Source of the DNA: Undaria pinnatifida
Taxonomy: Eukaryota > Sar > Phaeophyceae > Laminariales > Alariaceae
Direction: 5' to 3'
Length of the DNA: 64,000 bases
Assembly: GCA_012845835.1 (NCBI GenBank)
Contig: JABAKD010000003.1
Coordinates: 1,363,984 to 1,427,983 of the forward strand
Part shown: positions 22,835 to 34,688 of the stretch, in pieces
Layout: each line of letters begins with the position of its first letter
Numbering within the stretch: position 1 is the stretch's first letter
The notes under the pieces: generated by a model
Told to the model about the DNA's origin: nothing
Databases searched by the model: none
The model's input: the letters and a program-made list of their open reading frames with translations, nothing else
Translations under genes and position numbers: made by a program

Positions 22835-23228
22835 GCATATGATGTACAGCAGATGCTATGGAGATGGAAGATATACCCCACATCGGTACGGTAAAACCAT
22901 GGTAACTACATGATTGCACATATCGATTGAAATGTTCTATCTTGCGGTTCATATAAAATAACACACACAAAGCTGTAACACATTGTATACCACACCTAAA
23001 AAAAAAAAACGTTTCGTATACCACACCTAACGCATATGATGTACCGCAGATGCTATGGAGATGGAAGATATACCCCGCATCGGTACGGTAAAATCATGGT
23101 AACTACATGGTTGCACCTATCGATTGAAATGTTCCATCTTGGGATCCATGTAAAATAACACACCACGAACCTATAATAACACGTTTTACACCACACCTAA
23201 AAAAAAAAATGTTTCGTATACCACACCT
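22835..23228. repeat. 197 bp tandem duplication
   Basis: GCATATGATGTACAGCAGAT at 22,835 recurs at 23,032 (one mismatch). Each unit runs through ATGGAGATGGAAGATATACC and TATCGATTGAAATGTTC to an A-run followed by GTTTCGTATACCACACCTAA. Confidence 0.92.
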
Positions 23229-23233
23229 AACAC

Positions 23234-23990
23234 CAAAATCTGCTAGAATAGTAAACAATACTAGGCAGGTGATATAAGCTGATGCATACCTTCTACTACC
23301 GTCAGACTTGTCCCCTTAAAGGGTTTATAGTTTCCGCGCACAGATCGAGTTGCCCCCCCTCCCCCGATCCCTCTTGTTCAAACGTCCCACCTAAAATCAA
23401 AATCTGCCAGACAGAGTAATAAACACTATTAATACCAGGCGGTTGATATCACCTCATTATCTTTCTAGCCATCCATGCCGTAGCTCCAATTCATCCCCCC
23501 CCCCCCCCCCCCCAACGCCCCCTCCTTCCCGACCACCCGCACCATCGCCTGTCCCTAGCACCGTGCATAGCAAGTCCCTACATCTATGCAACCTAGAGCT
23601 GTTGGAAATCCCCTTCCCCTCCCACCCCCCAAACCCCCCCACCCCTTCGAACACTCCGCCCTCTCCTCACTGGTTGTACGACGTACAGGATATACGCGAC
23701 ACACTGATGCATTCCTTCCACAACCGTTAGATTTGTCCCCTTGACGGGTTTATAGTTTCAGCGCACAGATTGAGTTACCCCGCCCGTCCCCCCCCCCGCT
23801 CCCTCTTGTTCAAACCCAGGCCCCCACACCCTTGAAAACTCCGCCCTCCCCTCACCGGTTATACGACTTACAGCATACACCTAATAAACTGATGCATTCT
23901 TTCCACAGCTGTCAGATTTTGTCCCCCTCAAAAACGGGTTTTATAGTTTCCGCGCGCAGACTGACTAGCACCACCCTGTTGACCCTGGTA
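23234..23990. repeat. Three diverged copies of a ~190 bp block with C-rich spacers
   Basis: The pattern CTGATGCAT, TTCTTTCCAC, GTCAGA, TTGTCCCC, GGGTTTATAGTTTC, GCGCACAGA is seen near 23,280, 23,705 and 23,890. Poly-C runs separate the copies. Confidence 0.75.
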
Positions 23991-24081
23991 CAAGCTACAT
24001 TGTAGTTCCAAGGAGAGTCGCCGACCTATATCCTTAAAAAGGACACACCTAGTAACACGTGCGATCGGAGTATCACACACA

Positions 24082-24150
24082 GCTTGCAAAGATGAGTTTC
24101 GATAAAACCTTCGGTCTCACAGCTGGAGTGTATTTTCATTTTTATATTAC
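24082..24150. repeat. ~65 bp dispersed repeat (family T)
   Basis: Contains AGCTTGCAAAGATGAGTTTC, TCTCACAGCTGGAGTGTATT and an A/T tail. Copies lie at 47,690-47,765 (nearly identical), 41,555-41,625, 59,140-59,205 and inverted at 53,825-53,885. Confidence 0.8.
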
Positions 24151-24535
24151 ATGTCTTCGAGTTTTTCAAAATTGTTCAGCCACTCTCCTCCATTGATTCT
24201 GCCCCTAAATTAGACCGGTATGCTCAACAGAAATACCCTCCCCACCCCCGCATGGACCTACGTTGCCCTCGCAAAAAGCGACACGCTATGATACCCAGGA
24301 TATTAGTGCGTAGGATCAAAGCGACAAGGTTGCTCGTCCAGGTAGCCTCGTGTGTGCAGCCTCTCCCACAGCTACGTATGGCGGCAGTGCACGACAAAAA
24401 TTCATGAAAGTTTCCTCCTTTGTTGTAGTACGCATCTATTCCTCTTCCTATCTACAGCGGTACCCAAAAATGTCTTATTCTGCGCTAAACTCCGTGCATT
24501 ATTAATTCTGATTCACCCTCTTGGAACGTTAAGAG

Positions 24536-24890
24536 GGACTTTCGTTTTTGTGCTTATCCTTTCTATCATCTTCACACTTTTCCATTCTCCTTCTCCTACC
24601 CTCGACGTAGCTCAGACACGGGATCATAAAACAGTAGGCTCTTTCTCCCCCCTCCCCAATATACGGTGCGTGCCTTTCATTTTTATCTCGGGAATGTTCC
24701 TCCAGCTATTTCTTCCCTCGTCGACTCCCGTCGAATTGTGCCTGCCCACGCTGCTAGGCGCTCTCAACAGTGCATCCCTTTGAGTTTCTTGTTGCAAATA
24801 AACTCAACCCTCGCGGGATTCGAAGCCCAGAACCAACTCTAGTAGTAGCATTCGAGGGTAACCGCTAGACCACCCGGGCGACCACTTGTG
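24536..24890 (-). mobile_element. tRNA-headed SINE family 2, longest copy
   Basis: Read on the minus strand, 24,888-24,811 resembles a tRNA: A-box GTGGTCTAGCGGTTA and B-box GGCTTCGAATCCC at normal spacing. The body continues to a T-rich end near 24,536 (A-rich on the element strand). 5'-truncated relatives lie at 21,213-21,440 and 59,270-59,490. The head differs from that of family 1, so the two arose from different tRNAs or diverged long ago. Confidence 0.7.
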
Positions 24891-25760
24891 GACATGTGTC
24901 TGAAAAACGCGACTTTTACCTGCAGCAGAAGATTTCAGCCACGCACACAAAACGACCCGGGCTGCTGGGTTCAGAGCGTGTGTCCGAAACGCGATGAGAG
25001 GGTATTTGAGCCACGCGGGTAGCACGGCCAACAATGCGATGAATCTCGTAGTTCCTAGATCCATCGTAGACGCCTTTGATTTGAATGCGATCGTCGATTT
25101 TTTGGTCGGTCGTTGTACACGGACGGGGTTCCCAAAAGGCCAACTCTTCGCAATTTCCAAGTGAGGTTCAACCATTCAATCGGTCGTACTTACGTTTTTC
25201 AATTTTTATAAAAAAAAAGTGAGATCATGACGATGAAAATCATCTGTAGTATAGTATAGTGGTCGTAGTGAATAAATATACACTTCGTACCAGATAGCAG
25301 GTCGGCGTTACTCAGAGAGAGGTAGAGAGTTTGGTGGCGGGCTGTATATAGGCCCGAGGCAGAAGCCTACAGCGCAAGCATCAACCCTCCCCTAGTGTAC
25401 GATGAACGCCAGCTAATTGTTTCCCGGCGCGGTGTGTGGCTTCATGCCGATGCTCGCTCATAGCTCTCTCATAGATGGCAATCATTGATTGTGTGATAAT
25501 TTGACACGTGGCACATGATTCGTGCATGCATGTGATGATGTACGGTGTATGATTTGTACGATATGTCCTGATATCGGGAGACCGCCAGCCCGAATGAAAA
25601 AACACACCGTTGAGGAGGCACCCAGGCACTATGCCCACTCACTGAGAGCAAACACACTATTACTAATTCATGGGTGGGTCTGTTTTCAACGACCACACAC
25701 GGAGCGAAAACCACGTGGCGGCGGTAGAAACTACAGCAGCAGGCGAGTTTGTTTTTTCGA

Positions 25761-26032
25761 CGCATGCTACGACAGAGGTACGAGCATTTTTCGCCTGAAA
25801 TGTTTTCAGAATGACGGGGCCCCTTGATTTTTTTTTTTTTAACCCAAAATTGTCGGAAATCGCCCATTTTCTTTGCATGATTCTTGTTGCATACCTAGGC
25901 CATGGGATTTTTCATACGGTCGTATATAGCTTTATTTTTCTTCCAAATCGGTTTTGTGGGAGAGGTCTTAAAGCTCCCCGAATCGAGGGGTAGTATTAAG
26001 AAAAAAGTGGTGCACCTCTATCGTAGCACGCG
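25761..26032. mobile_element. MITE (family M), intact copy, 272 bp
   Basis: The terminal inverted repeats are CGCATGCTACGACAGAGGTA on the left and the complement of CGCGTGCTACGATAGAGGTG on the right. The interior has TTTTTCGCCTGAAATG, a GACGGGGCCCCTT block, CATACCTAGGCCATGGG and a T-run. There is no coding capacity. Relatives lie at 21,823, 33,341 (inverted), 62,739 and in decayed form around 62,030-62,375 and 63,000-63,240. Confidence 0.85.
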
Positions 26033-26689
26033 TCGCGCATCCCAGGCGAGACCGAAAGTGAACCGAAAATGTCCCACTCGAGTTGAATTACTGTCATACT
26101 GCTCATACACATAATGTTGTACGTCTCATGCCATTGACATCCAACACATCCGGTGCCCCTCTCTTATCTTTTATCCTAAAGAGGGTAGAGATACAAACTC
26201 TCTGTGATCACGAAGTACCAGAAGGAGAGGAATTCCATTAATCATTATCTCACAACACCGCACGGAGGTCTGGTCCTCCTGCTTACCAATAAAAGTCCTG
26301 GATAGCACACCCGGCAAACTGCGGAAGAGAAGGAGAAAGAGAAAAAGGAAAACTGAGGAAATAAACAGGAGAGAAAACAGCTATTACCGGTACGCGATGC
26401 AAGGCTGCGCTCCGCGAGTGGCTACGATATGCCGCCCGCTGCGTATGCGCTTCAGCTTTCCGGCGTATCTCACGCCCCCAGTGCCAACATTCCGGTGTTG
26501 CGTTTTTCTGTGTTCTCACGACTTGTTTAGGTAGCCCCGGTTTTCCGCTTTAAAGTTCGACCAAAAGCCTTATCAAGCTTCCCCGGTCCCACATTGCAGC
26601 CCCCGTTTCTAGTAGCTCACAACCGTGGAAGCTCGGGGCCAGGTATGTACCTATGGTCTGCCAGTAACAGCCGCCCTTCGTGTTTTCGT

Positions 26690-27093
26690 AGACCGATTGC
26701 TACTGGTGGACCATTGATAGGTAAATACCTGACCTCGAGCTCCCACGATTGTTTGAGCTCCATCACAGAAGGGTTGTATCTGTTACAATGAGGCGTCTTA
26801 GACTCATTACGAGGCGTGGGGGAATCTGCAGTCTCTTTTCGTCAATCTTTCCCTTTTGATTTTGTTACTGCTTCCGTATCTTTTTCTTGTTTCCCTTCAC
26901 ATCCTTAAAGTCAGTTGCCTAGACTCTTCGCGTTTTTGTAGCCCAATTGCTGTTGGTATTTCGTAAGTATAGACCCGACCTCGAGCTCCCACTGTTGTGA
27001 GCTCCACCACAGGATTTTAACTCTAGCAAAAGGCGTCTTTGCGTCTTTACGAGGTGTTGGGAAATCTATGGCCTCATTTTCGTTTGTTTTGAA
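26690..27093. repeat. Diverged tandem pair of a ~245 bp unit
   Basis: Two units share GACCTCGAGCTCCCAC, TTGTGAGCTCCACCACAG-like and AGGCGTCTT...TTACGAGG blocks (near 26,735-26,830 and 26,980-27,065). Confidence 0.65.
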
Positions 27094-27300
27094 TACAGTG
27101 GTGGACCCATTATAAGACCATTCGGTTTAAGACCATAGTAGAGACGAGACCAGGTAAATCGGCTTGTCACAAAGAAGAAGCTACTTGGAATTAGTGTGGG
27201 ATGATTTTTTCGGTAATAGATTATACGACCACAGTAGAGATAAGACCACCTAAACGGGCTTGTCACGGGGTAGTCTTAAACTGGGTACACCACTGCTGTA
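27094..27300. mobile_element. TA-flanked MITE (Tc1/mariner-like ends), 207 bp
   Basis: The element starts TA-CAGTGGTGGACCCA and ends as the inverse of TA-CAGCAGTGGTGTACCCA. This gives imperfect TIRs beginning CAGTGG/CAGCAGTGG inside a TA dinucleotide at each end. Inside, a ~42 bp block (AAGACC.TAGTAGAGA.GAGACCA ... GGCTTGTCAC) occurs twice in direct orientation. The TA target and CAGTGG terminus are as in Tc1/mariner elements (family knowledge). Confidence 0.7.
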
Positions 27301-27504
27301 GCCACATCTTCGATCCCCTTTCCAACGTCGGGGTGTTTTCTTTACATCATTTTACTGTCGTATGATCTGCATCTACAACTTCTCAGGATGGGCCAATGTT
27401 ATGGAGTGGTGTGCGTGTCTACGAGTAGCTATAATGTGAAGATAGATCCCTAGAACGGTTCTGGCGGACGTGATGTAGTATTCGCTGTTTTAGGATTATT
27501 TTCG

Positions 27505-29032
27505 TTGGGCGCTGAAGTGGTCAACCATAGATGTGACGGGGGATTGATATCATCCACCGTCCCCATCGAACCACTTGGAACCTTGACCTGTACCAAGCTT
27601 TTCGCGAAGAGAGAGGCAATCTACGACGAGAAACTCTTCCTCCCAGCACCGATACCTCCTGTGTTCATTGCCACCCGGCAACAATTTGACACTCTCGCCC
27701 AAGGAAGCAGATAGAAAAAAGTTAAAGCAGACAGGGGCAGAGGACGTTCACGATCTGGTGCAACGGGTGACTTTCAAATGCCAAGAGCTTGCTGGTGCAG
27801 AAAAACTATGCCGGTCCTTCTCGTGATGTGCGTTGGAGAAACACGTGTTGATGTGGCTTTATCATTTCTGCCCTGTACGCATTTAAATAATCCCGGACGG
27901 TGCTCCCGTCAACTGGGAGACGATGAATGCTTTCCAACCCGTGTCGGGCAACGCTCCGCCACGGGAGGTGTGGGCCCTCCACCCAGACAAGAACTTGAGC
28001 GACAAGTCGACTCCCATTGATCCGAAGTACTACCAAGCCGGAAAGGTGCGCAGCAGGGCCAAGGATCACGTGCAGCGCGCCAAGCATAAGCCAGGACGCA
28101 GGGAGATGGGCGAAGCACGTCTCGCCGCCACCTCTAAGCGTCTAGCGGTTTCCCCCGCGACGAAGAAGAGGCGGAGGGCGGCACAGAACAGGCTATATAG
28201 GCAAGCACACCGTACCAAGAGAGAGATGCAACCTCATCGCCTCAAGAACGAGGCGAACAAGCGATGGGATAACTTATACGGACCCCGCCCTATGCAGAGG
28301 AAAGAGAGCACACCCAACGTTCCACGGTGGTTGGTCCTCTTCGACCTGTGACCGGGGGCGCAAGCGAAGTGTCCCCACACCGGCGGGAACCCGACGGCTT
28401 TGGAGGTGCTCCGGAACTACAAGCTTTCGGGGAAGAAGGCAATCCTATCCGTCCTCCACCCGGACAAGGCGGGCCGGAGGCTCAAGTTGGGACGAAGGGC
28501 CGGGAATAGCACCTCGGAAGAAGTAGACGCCCTTCTAGTGAGGTTCGGGGCTATGCGCCGTAGCGTAAACAACGACATAGAAAGGGCCGAGGAAATGGTG
28601 GAGGATGAACAACTTTCCGCAGAAGAAAAGATGCCCCAGACCGGGCACGGAGCGAAGGTTGAAGACCCGGACTGGAAGCACCCCGTCGCCACCCTTGTCA
28701 AGGAGATAGACGCAATCCCACAGACGTCCGTGTCTGCAGAGGACGCCGGGACTGACGAGGCGTTTGCCAGCCACTTGGCGTCGTGGGAGCGTGTTTGCCT
28801 GGAGCATGAAAAGGCATACATCAGGTACAGGACGAGCCAACTCAAGGAGAAGGCCAACTTCTCCTCCACCAACCGGGTTACCTAGAGTGAGCGGGCGGCG
28901 TTGATCAGGGGAGAGGTGGCCGGCGCAGGCAGCGGTAGCGGCGCAGGCAGCGGTAGCGGCGCAGGAACCGGCGTAGGTAGCGGTACAGGGAGCGGGGGAG
29001 GTAGCGGCGGCATTGGTCCAGAAGTTGATTGA
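27505..29032 (+). pseudogene. Broken gene with J-domain-like HPD motif and Gly/Ser tail
   Basis: From about 27,720 one frame stays coding-like to 29,032 but is cut by stops at 27,824-27,826 (TGA), 27,884-27,886 (TAA), 28,349-28,351 (TGA) and 28,883-28,885 (TAG). A different frame at 27,505-27,714 (LFAKREAIYDEKLF) appears to be its upstream part, displaced by a frameshift near the A-run at 27,715. The product shows VWALHPDKN, a Lys/Arg-rich segment, then EVLRNYKLSGKKAILSVLHPDK. The last resembles helix II plus the HPD loop of a J domain, with EVDALLVRFGAMRRSV as helix III. An acidic coiled region and an Ala/Gly/Ser repeat tail follow. J proteins stimulate Hsp70; this copy is very probably inactive. 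Stop-codon recoding or retained introns are less likely alternatives. Confidence 0.6.
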
Positions 29033-29567
29033 TGGGCGTGTGGCTTTTCTGACTTGGGCGTAGCATACCGGTGGAGAGCGTCGCTTCAACGATCATGAGG
29101 AAGATTGAATATAAATAACACCAAAATGGTGGAGCTGTTTCTGTATTATCTTGCTGACCAAAATGTCTGCCTGTCTCCGCAAAATGACGCTGACAAGAAT
29201 GTAAGCATTTTCCCACGGAATGCTTCTGACGGAATGATGGTCAAAAGCTCACCGCATAATTGCACTGATACAAACGTAAGACGTTATCCGCATAATTACG
29301 CTGACTGAAACGTAAGCCTCGTATTTCCGCGGAATTGTGTTGACATGTCAGCATGAATCCGCGGATCCATGCAGCTAAAAAGGAAAACTGGAACAACAGC
29401 AGGAGAAAACGAAACAAAAAATAGAAATCAGAGGGATTCCTGCCTGGAACGAGAAAAAAAAAGGAACAAATCATAAAGAAGAGACGTATGATACCATGAA
29501 ATGAAATAAAATACATACAAACGCAGAAAATGCGAAAAAAAAGCGGCAACTAACTACTGTATACAGC

Positions 29568-29640
29568 ATTGCGGCTGCAGGCTCGAACTCGCGTCCTCAA
29601 ACTCGAAAGAAAAAGCCTGTCTTCTAGACCATTTGACCAT
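29568..29640 (-). repeat. tRNA-like sequence (pseudo-tRNA or SINE head)
   Basis: On the minus strand ATGGTCTAGAAGACAGG resembles an A-box and GCGAGTTCGAGCCTGC a B-box, ~40 bp apart. The acceptor ends do not pair well, so it is not called a functional tRNA. T-rich sequence downstream could be a SINE body. Confidence 0.45.
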
Positions 29641-29659
29641 AATATCAATGACCGAAGAG

Positions 29660-30960
29660 AGATATACATATTTTGGAGAAAATAATTTTCCCGTCGGCAG
29701 TTAAGAGCTAACTGAGGACGGCTGAAAAGTGGGAGAATACGCCGAGGGCGACCTCCAGAATGTGTATACCTGGGTATCATCATAGACTACATACAGTTAC
29801 TTATATTTGTTTTGTCTTTTCCCTGACCGGGCTCGGTTGGTACATCACTGGCCTCTCAAGACCTCCCACTTGAACACACCGCCTCCTTCCCTTGCTTGCG
29901 GAACGGTCCAGCTTTTCTTTGATTTCTTCATTCGCTTTTTATGTTCATTCACGTTCTTTTTCTTCTTCTATCGTTTTTTCAGTTGTTTCTTGATTTTTCA
30001 ACGGTTTCATTCAAATTGGTTTCTGCCAACTCGATTAGGACATTTTTTCTTCGTTTTTTGTCAACTCTTTGTCCTTTCATTTGTAGAAGTTGAACTTCCT
30101 CCAAAGTTGCCGCCTGCAAGGACTGTTGAAGTTTCTTATCACTTCTCCGACGCGTCTGCAAATAATGCCAACGTCGCGATCAAACGCCTTTTTACTTGGA
30201 GATCCTACCCTGGGGTTATCTCCTTAACCTAAAGCATGTGCAGCTAAACATCGTCGCAACGGGTGTCCTCTTTCACTGTTGTTGAGCTTGCTGGCTCCAT
30301 GAACGCGTGATACTCTATAACTTACAGCTTGTGCAGTGAAACGTCGTTGCAACTGTTGTTTTCTTTCCCTCTTTGCTTGTGAACTCAATCGATACATTTA
30401 TACGCTGCACAGTTACTCTGAAATCACAAACCGTCAGTCGAACGGCATCAATGGCCCATTTAAACATACCAAGTACTTCGTAACGACTGTATTTTGGAGG
30501 CAAACGCGATGAATCAAAGCCCACCGTGTGTTGCACTGAACTTTACAAACAGATGTATACAACTACTCACTACAAATCGGCCCTGAGAGGCCTCCATTTT
30601 TTTCGCTTTCCACGTTAACTTTAGGACATTCTCCTCTCCGGACGGCTGAGCGGGCTTGGAAGCCTGAAACAGCGCTCTCAGCGCTTTTACATTTTTTTTT
30701 CAAAATTGAAGCTTAAAAGTCTTTTTTTTCTCAATCAAGGTGAATTTTTTTCTTCCCCTAAGTTTAAACCTCCTGTTTTTTGGGAATACCACATACTACC
30801 TGGACACCGGCTGCTCTCGTTATTTGAGGAATGGTCCAGCTTTTCTTCGATTTCTTCGCGTTTCTATTGTATTTGCACGAAGCTTTCATCATGCCAGAAG
30901 AGGTAGATCTCAGGTTGGCTCATCACATCATCATCACCCCAGTTCCGCCCAGAGGCGCAA
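29660..30960. other. No assignable gene
   Basis: T-rich on the plus strand, with acceptor-like tracts (for example CCTTTCATTTGTAG at 30,075). GGTCCAGCTTTTCTT followed by GATTTCTTC occurs near 29,908 and 30,834. No domain is recognised. Confidence 0.4.
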
Positions 30961-30964
30961 AGCA

Positions 30965-31520
30965 GCGCTAGCTCAGCAGCGCATCGCCGTGCGGTGCCGT
31001 TCCCTGGCGTGCCCTGGTGGTGTGCCCTGCCGTGCGGTGCGGTACTGCTGTGCGACGCTGTGCGGTGTTGTGCGGTGCTGTGTCGTGCTGTGCTGTGGTT
31101 AGTTCATGTCATATCAGAGGTCCTATCTTGGTCTAGCTTGGCGCATCATCATCAACTCGGCTATGCTCAGCAGAGCGCACCGCAGTGCTAGCTCAGCAAT
31201 GTAGCGCCGTGCAGTGCTGCGCGGGGCCGTGCCCTGCCGTGCCATGCCCTTGCCATGCCGTGCGGTGCGGTACTGCTGTGCGGTGCGGTGCCATGCTGTG
31301 CCGTGCTGCGTGCTTTTTGTTGTACATGACAAGTATCATTCCAACTGTCATACCACCGGTACCCCTGCTGTACGTACCAGGTACTATATATATGTTGAAT
31401 CACAAAACAAATGCTCTCACAGCTCAGCTCAGCCCAGCTATAGCTCAGCAGCGCAGCGCCGTGCGGTGCCGCACGGTGCCGTGCCGTGCCTTGCCCTGCG
31501 GTGCTGTGTCGAGCTGCGCT
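30965..31520. repeat. Higher-order GTGCC/GTGCG repeat, three blocks
   Basis: Three blocks each begin GCTAGCTCAGCA (30,968; 31,188; the 31,435 version is GCTATAGCTCAGCA), pass through CGCCGTGCGGTGCCG and end in GTGCTGTG runs. Each is a degenerate pentanucleotide array. A CATCATCATCA element precedes the first two. Confidence 0.82.
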
Positions 31521-33340
31521 GTGCCGTCTTTCGAACATACAGCAGTATGATACCCGGTGCCGACCGGTATGTATGTACGTGTGTACTTGTCTTTTTTTCG
31601 ATTTCTTCATTTGGTTGTCCTCTTTTGGTCCTCCATCTTTTCCTCCGAAAATTACACCTATACTGGCGATCAGAACGTGACATCGCCAACAAGCACACAC
31701 AGCACAGGGCAGGGCAATCAGCTCTGCGCATAAAGCAGCTCTTGGCATTATCAAATCGCTACGTAAATGACCAAATCATGGGCTTCTTCTTTCTGCCGCC
31801 TTCGCCTTTAGTTGTATTCTTCCTTGCGCGAGCATAGTGGGCGGCGTCAGCCGCCCGCGGAGCGGAGCTCCTGTAACTCCTATAGTAATGCCACACATTG
31901 TGTAAATGCGTCTTACAACGTTGCGTGTTATTTTGATGACCGCTCCCACGAACACGCTCTATTTTCCAACTATGATAAATCCCTAAGCAGCTACTGAAGC
32001 TGATGATCAAGCTAAACTAGAACATAGTGGACTGCAGAGCCCATGTTCCAATACACCCCCATGACGAGAAGTCATTAGTTAGCTAGAGGAACCTGATACT
32101 CGAAATAATAAACACAAATTGTACGCCATATTAAGACTTGTGTATGAACAGCGGCAGTATGGATGGAAGCTTGCCATTTATAGAATCAAAATACGAATGG
32201 AACAACATGTTCAGACCTGTTACATGAACAGTTGCAACATGGATGAAATCGTGTCACAAAAAACGCTTGGAATTACCTACCAGCGAAAAATACTCTACAT
32301 AAGAAGCGCAAACCAGTCTGCTGGGTGTTCAACGCACGGCCTTAATCGACACCTAGACAAAAAATCTACGATAATAAAACTGTGCACGCGGTACCAGTGC
32401 AGCGAAAATGCGTATTATTCAGTTTTGTGTATGTGCATACGTGCACGAAAGAAGTCTACGGATACAGATAGCACGGCATAGACTATGATTATGGTGGGTG
32501 TAGTCGTATCACAAAAGCTATACTCGTGATGCTGTTTTGGTGATCAGGGGTAATATCCTAGAAAAAAGCGACATAAAGTATCTGCTGTACGGTTAGTACG
32601 CCCCGCTCAAAGAAAATCCATTGCAATTTGTCGACGTATGTATGTGTCCAGCGCTATACTGCAATGTGCATGTACCACACGTGCAGCTTTGCGAGCATGT
32701 ATGTATGATACACGTGCTCGAAAATAAGGTATTTCAAAGCCAAGGGAGAAACTCAAGAACTTGAAGAAGTTGAGTCCAATACGAAAAATGTGAATCATGC
32801 TTCGTAGGAGCTTGTATGACTTGTATAATACTACGTGATGAGAAATAAATAAAACATTGTCCTGTACTATACTGAAAAGTGTACATAATACAATTTTGTA
32901 AGCTTGTGCTCTTAATACTACAGAATCTTACTTGTACTTACATCAGTATAACGCAACTACTGCTGCTGCTATAGTGGACTACAGTACACAAAATAAAGTT
33001 GCACTACTGCTACTCCGAACATATCGCTACTTAGAAGCCAAATAACTCGAAGAAGCTGCTGAAGTCTATGAAACTGATGCAGATGATAAAAGCTGATGTA
33101 CTTTTTGGAGACGACGTAGATCATGAAGCTGTTGCACTTGATGAGGCTGATGAAGCTGAAGTAACCGATGAAGCTGAAGCTTGTGATGAAGCAAACGCAG
33201 TTAGCTATTGAAACTGATGTAGTAGTGTTGCGGAAGCCGCCTTTGCTGTATGTAGGTGTGACGAGGCTGATGTAGCTCCCGCCACAGGTTTGCTGCAGTT
33301 GCTGAGGGTGGCCATGATGATAATGGTGATGATAAAGACG
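31521..33340. other. No assignable gene; possible short exon at 31,662-31,753
   Basis: After a long pyrimidine tract, a frame containing ERDIANKHTQHRAGQSALRI could be an exon ending at C|GTAAAT. There is no homology call. 33,040-33,230 is a degenerate GAAGCTGATGA repeat. Confidence 0.35.
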
Positions 33341-33571
33341 CCTGCTACGGTAGAGGTACACACTTTTTTTTCCGACTTTCCTGGCTTTAGGAGCTTAAGA
33401 ACTCTCCCAAAAAACTTCGGAGAGAAATGAAACTGCTACCGGATGAAAAAAACCCAAGGCCTAGGCATACAACAAAAATCACGCAAGAATATCCAACGAT
33501 TTTGGGTTAAGGAGCCCCGCCATTCAGAAACCTTTTCACACGAAAAGTGCTACCTCTAGCGTAGCACGCAT
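33341..33571. mobile_element. MITE (family M), inverted copy, 231 bp
   Basis: TIRs are CCTGCTACGGTAGAGGTACA and the complement of TGCGTGCTACGCTAGAGGTA. The interior is the reverse complement of the 25,761 copy (GGCCTAGGCATACAACAA, TTTTGGGTTAAGGAGCCCCG). Confidence 0.83.
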
Positions 33572-34134
33572 CAATACTGTCGTCGAAGACGTTTGCCCCA
33601 AGCCTTGATTCGCCAAAGGTTCTGTGTCTTGATTTGCTGATTGCACCATTTTCGTTTGCCGTTAAAACGTTGATGTTGGCGGTGATGACGGCATTCCTAT
33701 GGATGGTGAGTAGATTATGGGAGAGGTAGTCGTTGAGAAGTTGACGGGCATGATGATGAAGTCGCAGCGATGGATATGTATCTGATTGGATATCGAATGA
33801 GTAGTAATATAAGTAGAACACGAAGTAGGTGTGGGGGTCTCAGAAGTAGTTTCCGCTGGAGATAATGTAGCTAGGCTGTAGACGCTGTTTCTGTTCCAGA
33901 CTCCCATCTCCTTGTCGATGCGTCCCTCCGATGAGCCGCGTCCGGTAATTCCTAAACTTTGAAAAGGTGTCCGAAACTTATCGCCATCCCCCCCCCCGTT
34001 GAACGGCTTTTCAGACGTTTGGGATCTGCCCAAACAGTCCAAGCGTCGCGATTGAGGGCCTGTTGAGGTCCTTCTCGCGCTCACTCGCCGATGTCCCGAA
34101 CCTGCTTGGCTGCTTTGTAGAGTGATCAATGGCA

Positions 34135-34416
34135 TTAGCTTCCTGCGTGGCTGCGGTGGCTAGAAACGAAAGTCCTCCCTGGAAATCCTGCCCCCGCGGT
34201 GGTGTTGCTGAAAGTCCATGGCGAAGTTGGAGGTGTCGTTGTTGGCCTGCCTCTTTGGAGTCCGTGCTCTTCGTTGGAATGGGACGTAGTTAGCTGCACC
34301 GAGCGCCACTTCCTGTAAATGTGGCACTTCATACCACTGAGTCCTGCGCTTGCATGGCGACCCCGCGTCCTGCAATTGATCGCGTGCTTTAAGAACGCGA
34401 GAGGAGGTCCGTGTAC
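34135..34416 (-). other. Possible coding flank next to the LTR element
   Basis: Two overlapping minus-strand frames run into the LTR at 34,417. One reads KARDQLQDAGSPCKRRTQWY and ends at 34,160. Composition is protein-like but no domain is recognised. It may be older retroelement or gene sequence interrupted by the insertion. Confidence 0.25.
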
Positions 34417-34688
34417 TGTAGACACGCCTTGAGCTAGGCAAGGTCTACTTAACCAGAAAGTATCCCCTCTTGGCCTGAGGGGGGCTGGTCAGCACCATTC
34501 AGGTGCTAGGAAAGGAGAGAGAATTTGTTGTTTTTACTCCGAACACAAGAAAACAAGCGATCTTTACTTCATCCCCGAATCCCCATACATACCAGAATCC
34601 AGAAGAGGATAAATAGAAGCCCCTGCTGTCTTCAGATCTAAATAACGTTCACACCCCACATCAGATCCTCAGCAGTCAATTACCACCA
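34417..34688 (-). repeat. 3' LTR (272 bp), TG...CA ends
   Basis: Starts TGTAGACACGCC and ends ATTACCACCA on the plus strand, matching 37,512-37,780. It directly abuts reverse-transcriptase coding sequence, with no polypurine tract in between. Confidence 0.9.

Noticed and set aside
28349-28351. TGA as a selenocysteine codon
   Set aside because: Other in-frame stops of all three types flank it and no SECIS-like element was noticed; decay is simpler.
27824-28885. C-to-T (RIP-like) mutation signature in the broken genes
   Set aside because: Every stop codon can be reached by one C-to-T change from CAA, CAG or CGA, so the stops alone carry no information about the mutational process.
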